Positions 33,193-34,825 of a stretch of 34,825 nt of DNA are shown piece by piece. The notes under the pieces are model-generated. The model saw nothing but the letters and a program-made list of their open reading frames with translations. It made no database searches and was not told the origin of the DNA. The stretch is from Muribaculaceae bacterium (GTDB lineage: Bacteria; Bacteroidota; Bacteroidia; Bacteroidales; Muribaculaceae). Numbering within the stretch: the first letter of the stretch is position 1; the number at the start of each line of letters is the position of its first letter. The stretch lies in assembly GCA_009775125.1 (NCBI GenBank), contig VSPD01000029.1:1-34825 (forward strand), given 5' to 3'. The position numbers and the translations under genes were made by a program.

Positions 33193-34135
33193 ATCTCCAA
33201 GGGAATTCTTTGGGAATGGGCACTCCTTTTACGGCCATTCTCACACGCGAGCAAAATTCGCGCACGGCGGCCTTCACCGGCCCCGGCTCGTTGCCGAGCA
33301 CCTTGAAAAGGAGGCCGGCCGAGTTGGGCAGGTGGGTTATGCCGGTGGCGATATGCGCCTTGGGGTCGTAGACGGGAGTGGTGGCGTCGTAAATCTCGGC
33401 TGCACGGTCCTCGGGGGTGACCACAACCACGTTGGCAAACACATCGAAGCCGTGCATCACGCCAATCTGGCGCAAGTCCTCGCGGGTAGGGTCGATTATA
33501 AATTTCTCGCGGAACAGCTGCTCGCCGTCGGGCCTTTCGGCGTGGGTGCACACCGAAAGGATGTCGTAGGCGAAAATCTCGCCGCCGTTGTAATACTTGC
33601 GGCCCGGCATGTATATCTCGGAGTAGAAAGCCGTGGCTGTGGGGTGTACCTGCATGAGCGTGTCGCAGATGAAACGGGTGTGGCGGCAGGGGATGATGGG
33701 CTCGGGCAGGTATTCGAGGTAAGCGCCCTCTTCGAGCACGATTTTCTGCGTCATGCCCGAATAGTTGCGCTTCATCTCGGCGAGTTTGGTGGCAGCACCG
33801 GTGGAGATGTGGGCGTAAGCGCCGGGGCCTACGCTGAAATTTTGCACATATCGGTCGCCGTCGACGTTGGGGCCTCCCGACGAAAGGATGTAGACACACG
33901 GCATGCCGGGCATCTCCTCGTCGAAATACAACTCCTGCTGCACGATCAGCGGAGCGCGCCGGTCGAGCTCGCGCAATATCGACTTGCCGTCGGCATCAAG
34001 CACGAATCCGAGGTTGAGATAGCCGTGTTTGCCGGGGCAGCCCACATACATGGCGTCGGGCTGGCTCAGGTATGGAGCCATTTCGGGCATCGAGTCAAAG
34101 TCGACGCGTGGCGAATCTGAATAATATCGTTGCAT
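33191..34135 (-). CDS. ureD: Urease accessory protein UreD/UreH
   Basis: 314 residues. UreD is the scaffold that binds urease apoenzyme together with UreF and UreG during nickel insertion in the cytoplasm. Visible are the early YILSSGGPNVDGDRY (family SPGG...GD region), GAYAHISTGAATKL, and EEGAYLEYLPEPIIPCRHTRF, all conserved in the family. It follows ureG by 27 nt. The stop codon abuts a dispersed repeat. Confidence 0.92.
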   Translation of the reverse strand: MQRYYSDSPRVDFDSMPEMAPYLSQPDAMYVGCPGKHGYLNLGFVLDADGKSILRELDRRAPLIVQQELYFDEEMPGMPCVYILSSGGPNVDGDRYVQNFSVGPGAYAHISTGAATKLAEMKRNYSGMTQKIVLEEGAYLEYLPEPIIPCRHTRFICDTLMQVHPTATAFYSEIYMPGRKYYNGGEIFAYDILSVCTHAERPDGEQLFREKFIIDPTREDLRQIGVMHGFDVFANVVVVTPEDRAAEIYDATTPVYDPKAHIATGITHLPNSAGLLFKVLGNEPGPVKAAVREFCSRVRMAVKGVPIPKEFPWR

Positions 34136-34162
34136 GGCGGGAGTGGTTGGAGGGTGGGAATA

Positions 34163-34780
34163 TTACATTTTATCGAAAAGGGCCATCTTGAAGATGAGGT
34201 CGACGAGCTCGTCGATGCCGTCGCCCTTCATCGAGTTGGTGAACACGAAAGGCTTGCCGGGGCGCATCAGGCGCGAGTCGTGATCCATCACTTCGAGCGA
34301 GGCGTTGACGTAAGGAGCCAGGTCGGTCTTGTTTATCACAAGGATGTCGCTCTGCGAGATGCCGGGGCCGTCCTTGCGCGGAATCTTGTCGCCGGCGGCC
34401 ACGTCGATCACATAGATGAAAAAGTCGACGAGCGCGGGGCTGAATGTAAGGGTGAGGTTGTCGCCGCCCGATTCGATGAGCACCACGTCGGCGTCGGGGA
34501 ACTTCGATTCCATTTCCTCAACCGCGGCAATATTCATCGACGGGTCTTCGCGCACTGCCGTGTGGGGGCATGCTCCGGTTTCTACACCGATAATGCGGTC
34601 TTCAAGAAGGATGCCTTTGAGGGTCTTGCGCACATGCTTGGCGTCTTCTGTGGTGACAATATCGTTTGTGATGATGAGCACATTCATTCCTTTCTCCATG
34701 AGTTTGGGAGTGATAGCTTCTATGAGAGCTGTTTTGCCGGAGCCTACGGGGCCTCCGATACCGATTCTGCAAGTTGACAT
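34163..34780 (-). CDS. ureG: Urease accessory GTPase UreG
   Basis: 205 residues, the standard length. It uses GTP to deliver nickel into urease. The P-loop is GIGGPVGSGKTALIE. Next come TNDIVTTEDAKHVRK and VETGACPHTAVREDPSMN (the Cys-Pro-His metal site), then ESGGDNLTLTFSPALVD and the guanine-specific NKTDLAP. It is the first complete gene of the minus-strand operon in view. The structural genes and other accessory genes are expected beyond the right edge. Confidence 0.97.
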   Translation of the reverse strand: MSTCRIGIGGPVGSGKTALIEAITPKLMEKGMNVLIITNDIVTTEDAKHVRKTLKGILLEDRIIGVETGACPHTAVREDPSMNIAAVEEMESKFPDADVVLIESGGDNLTLTFSPALVDFFIYVIDVAAGDKIPRKDGPGISQSDILVINKTDLAPYVNASLEVMDHDSRLMRPGKPFVFTNSMKGDGIDELVDLIFKMALFDKM

Positions 34781-34794
34781 ATAAATAAATAGTT

Positions 34795-34822
34795 GGGGGG
34801 TTGGGAAGTTTGGGGAGTGGGG
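34795..34822 (+). other. G-quadruplex-type G-run cluster upstream of ureG
   Basis: Four G runs (34795-34800, 34803-34805, 34812-34815, 34819-34822) with loops of 2, 6 and 3 nt fit the G3+N1-7 pattern on the strand that is template for the urease operon. A similar G-rich spacer is at 21502-21515. Confidence 0.5.
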
Positions 34823-34825
34823 AAG

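Overview
The window looks like a chromosomal contig from a gut Bacteroidales, most likely Muribaculaceae (S24-7 type) or a close relative; this is inferred, since no marker gene was compared. The grounds are: a SusC/SusD pair with its own ECF sigma and FecR anti-sigma; promoters of the Bacteroidetes form TTG-N18-20-TAnnTTTG; no clear Shine-Dalgarno sequences; a DUF4254 plus GT9 gene pair; a GlsA/GlsB-like lipid pair; and very large surface proteins ending in a common 'Y-[YF]-N-L-Q-G' tail. Genes are GC-rich and the spacers are AT-rich and full of short palindromes.

Layout. 1-142: low-complexity C-rich contig edge and repeats. 140-7838 (minus): two related giant secreted proteins (1512 and 862 aa) with propeller-like, Fn3-like and jelly-roll modules, separated by a repeat block with 24-bp inverted ends. 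7993-9700 (minus): GT9 heptosyltransferase-like protein and DUF4254 protein, overlapping. 9803-18743 (minus): GlpT-like transporter, secreted glycerophosphodiester phosphodiesterase, SusD, SusC (broken by a frameshift), FecR anti-sigma, ECF sigma. 18925-19935 (plus): GAPDH. 20049-22365 (minus): Nfn-like flavoprotein pair. 22458-23234 (plus): ZIP metal transporter. 23367-25126 (minus): glycine/ornithine-type lipid acyltransferase pair. 25403-26125 (minus): RecO. 26358-30734 (plus): another giant surface protein whose signal peptide is cut from the body by an in-frame amber codon. 30809-34780 (minus): MFS transporter, urea transporter, UreD and UreG, the end of a urease operon whose structural genes probably lie beyond the right edge.

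Most interesting system: sigma/anti-sigma, SusC with an N-terminal STN signalling domain, SusD, periplasmic GDPD and inner-membrane GlpT lie in one direction. They read as a complete envelope route for capturing glycerophosphodiesters (phospholipid head-group debris or teichoic-acid-like polymers), cleaving them in the periplasm and importing glycerol-3-phosphate. This function is inferred from gene content and order.

A second theme is a dispersed palindromic element (AGGAAC followed by 8-nt arms around TCC) with seven full copies. It sits at gene ends, shows Watson-Crick covariation in its arms, occurs in inverted pairs, and supplies the last codons or stop codon of neighbouring genes. Two large surface-protein genes carry single disabling lesions (a frameshift and a nonsense codon); these may be real or may be assembly errors.
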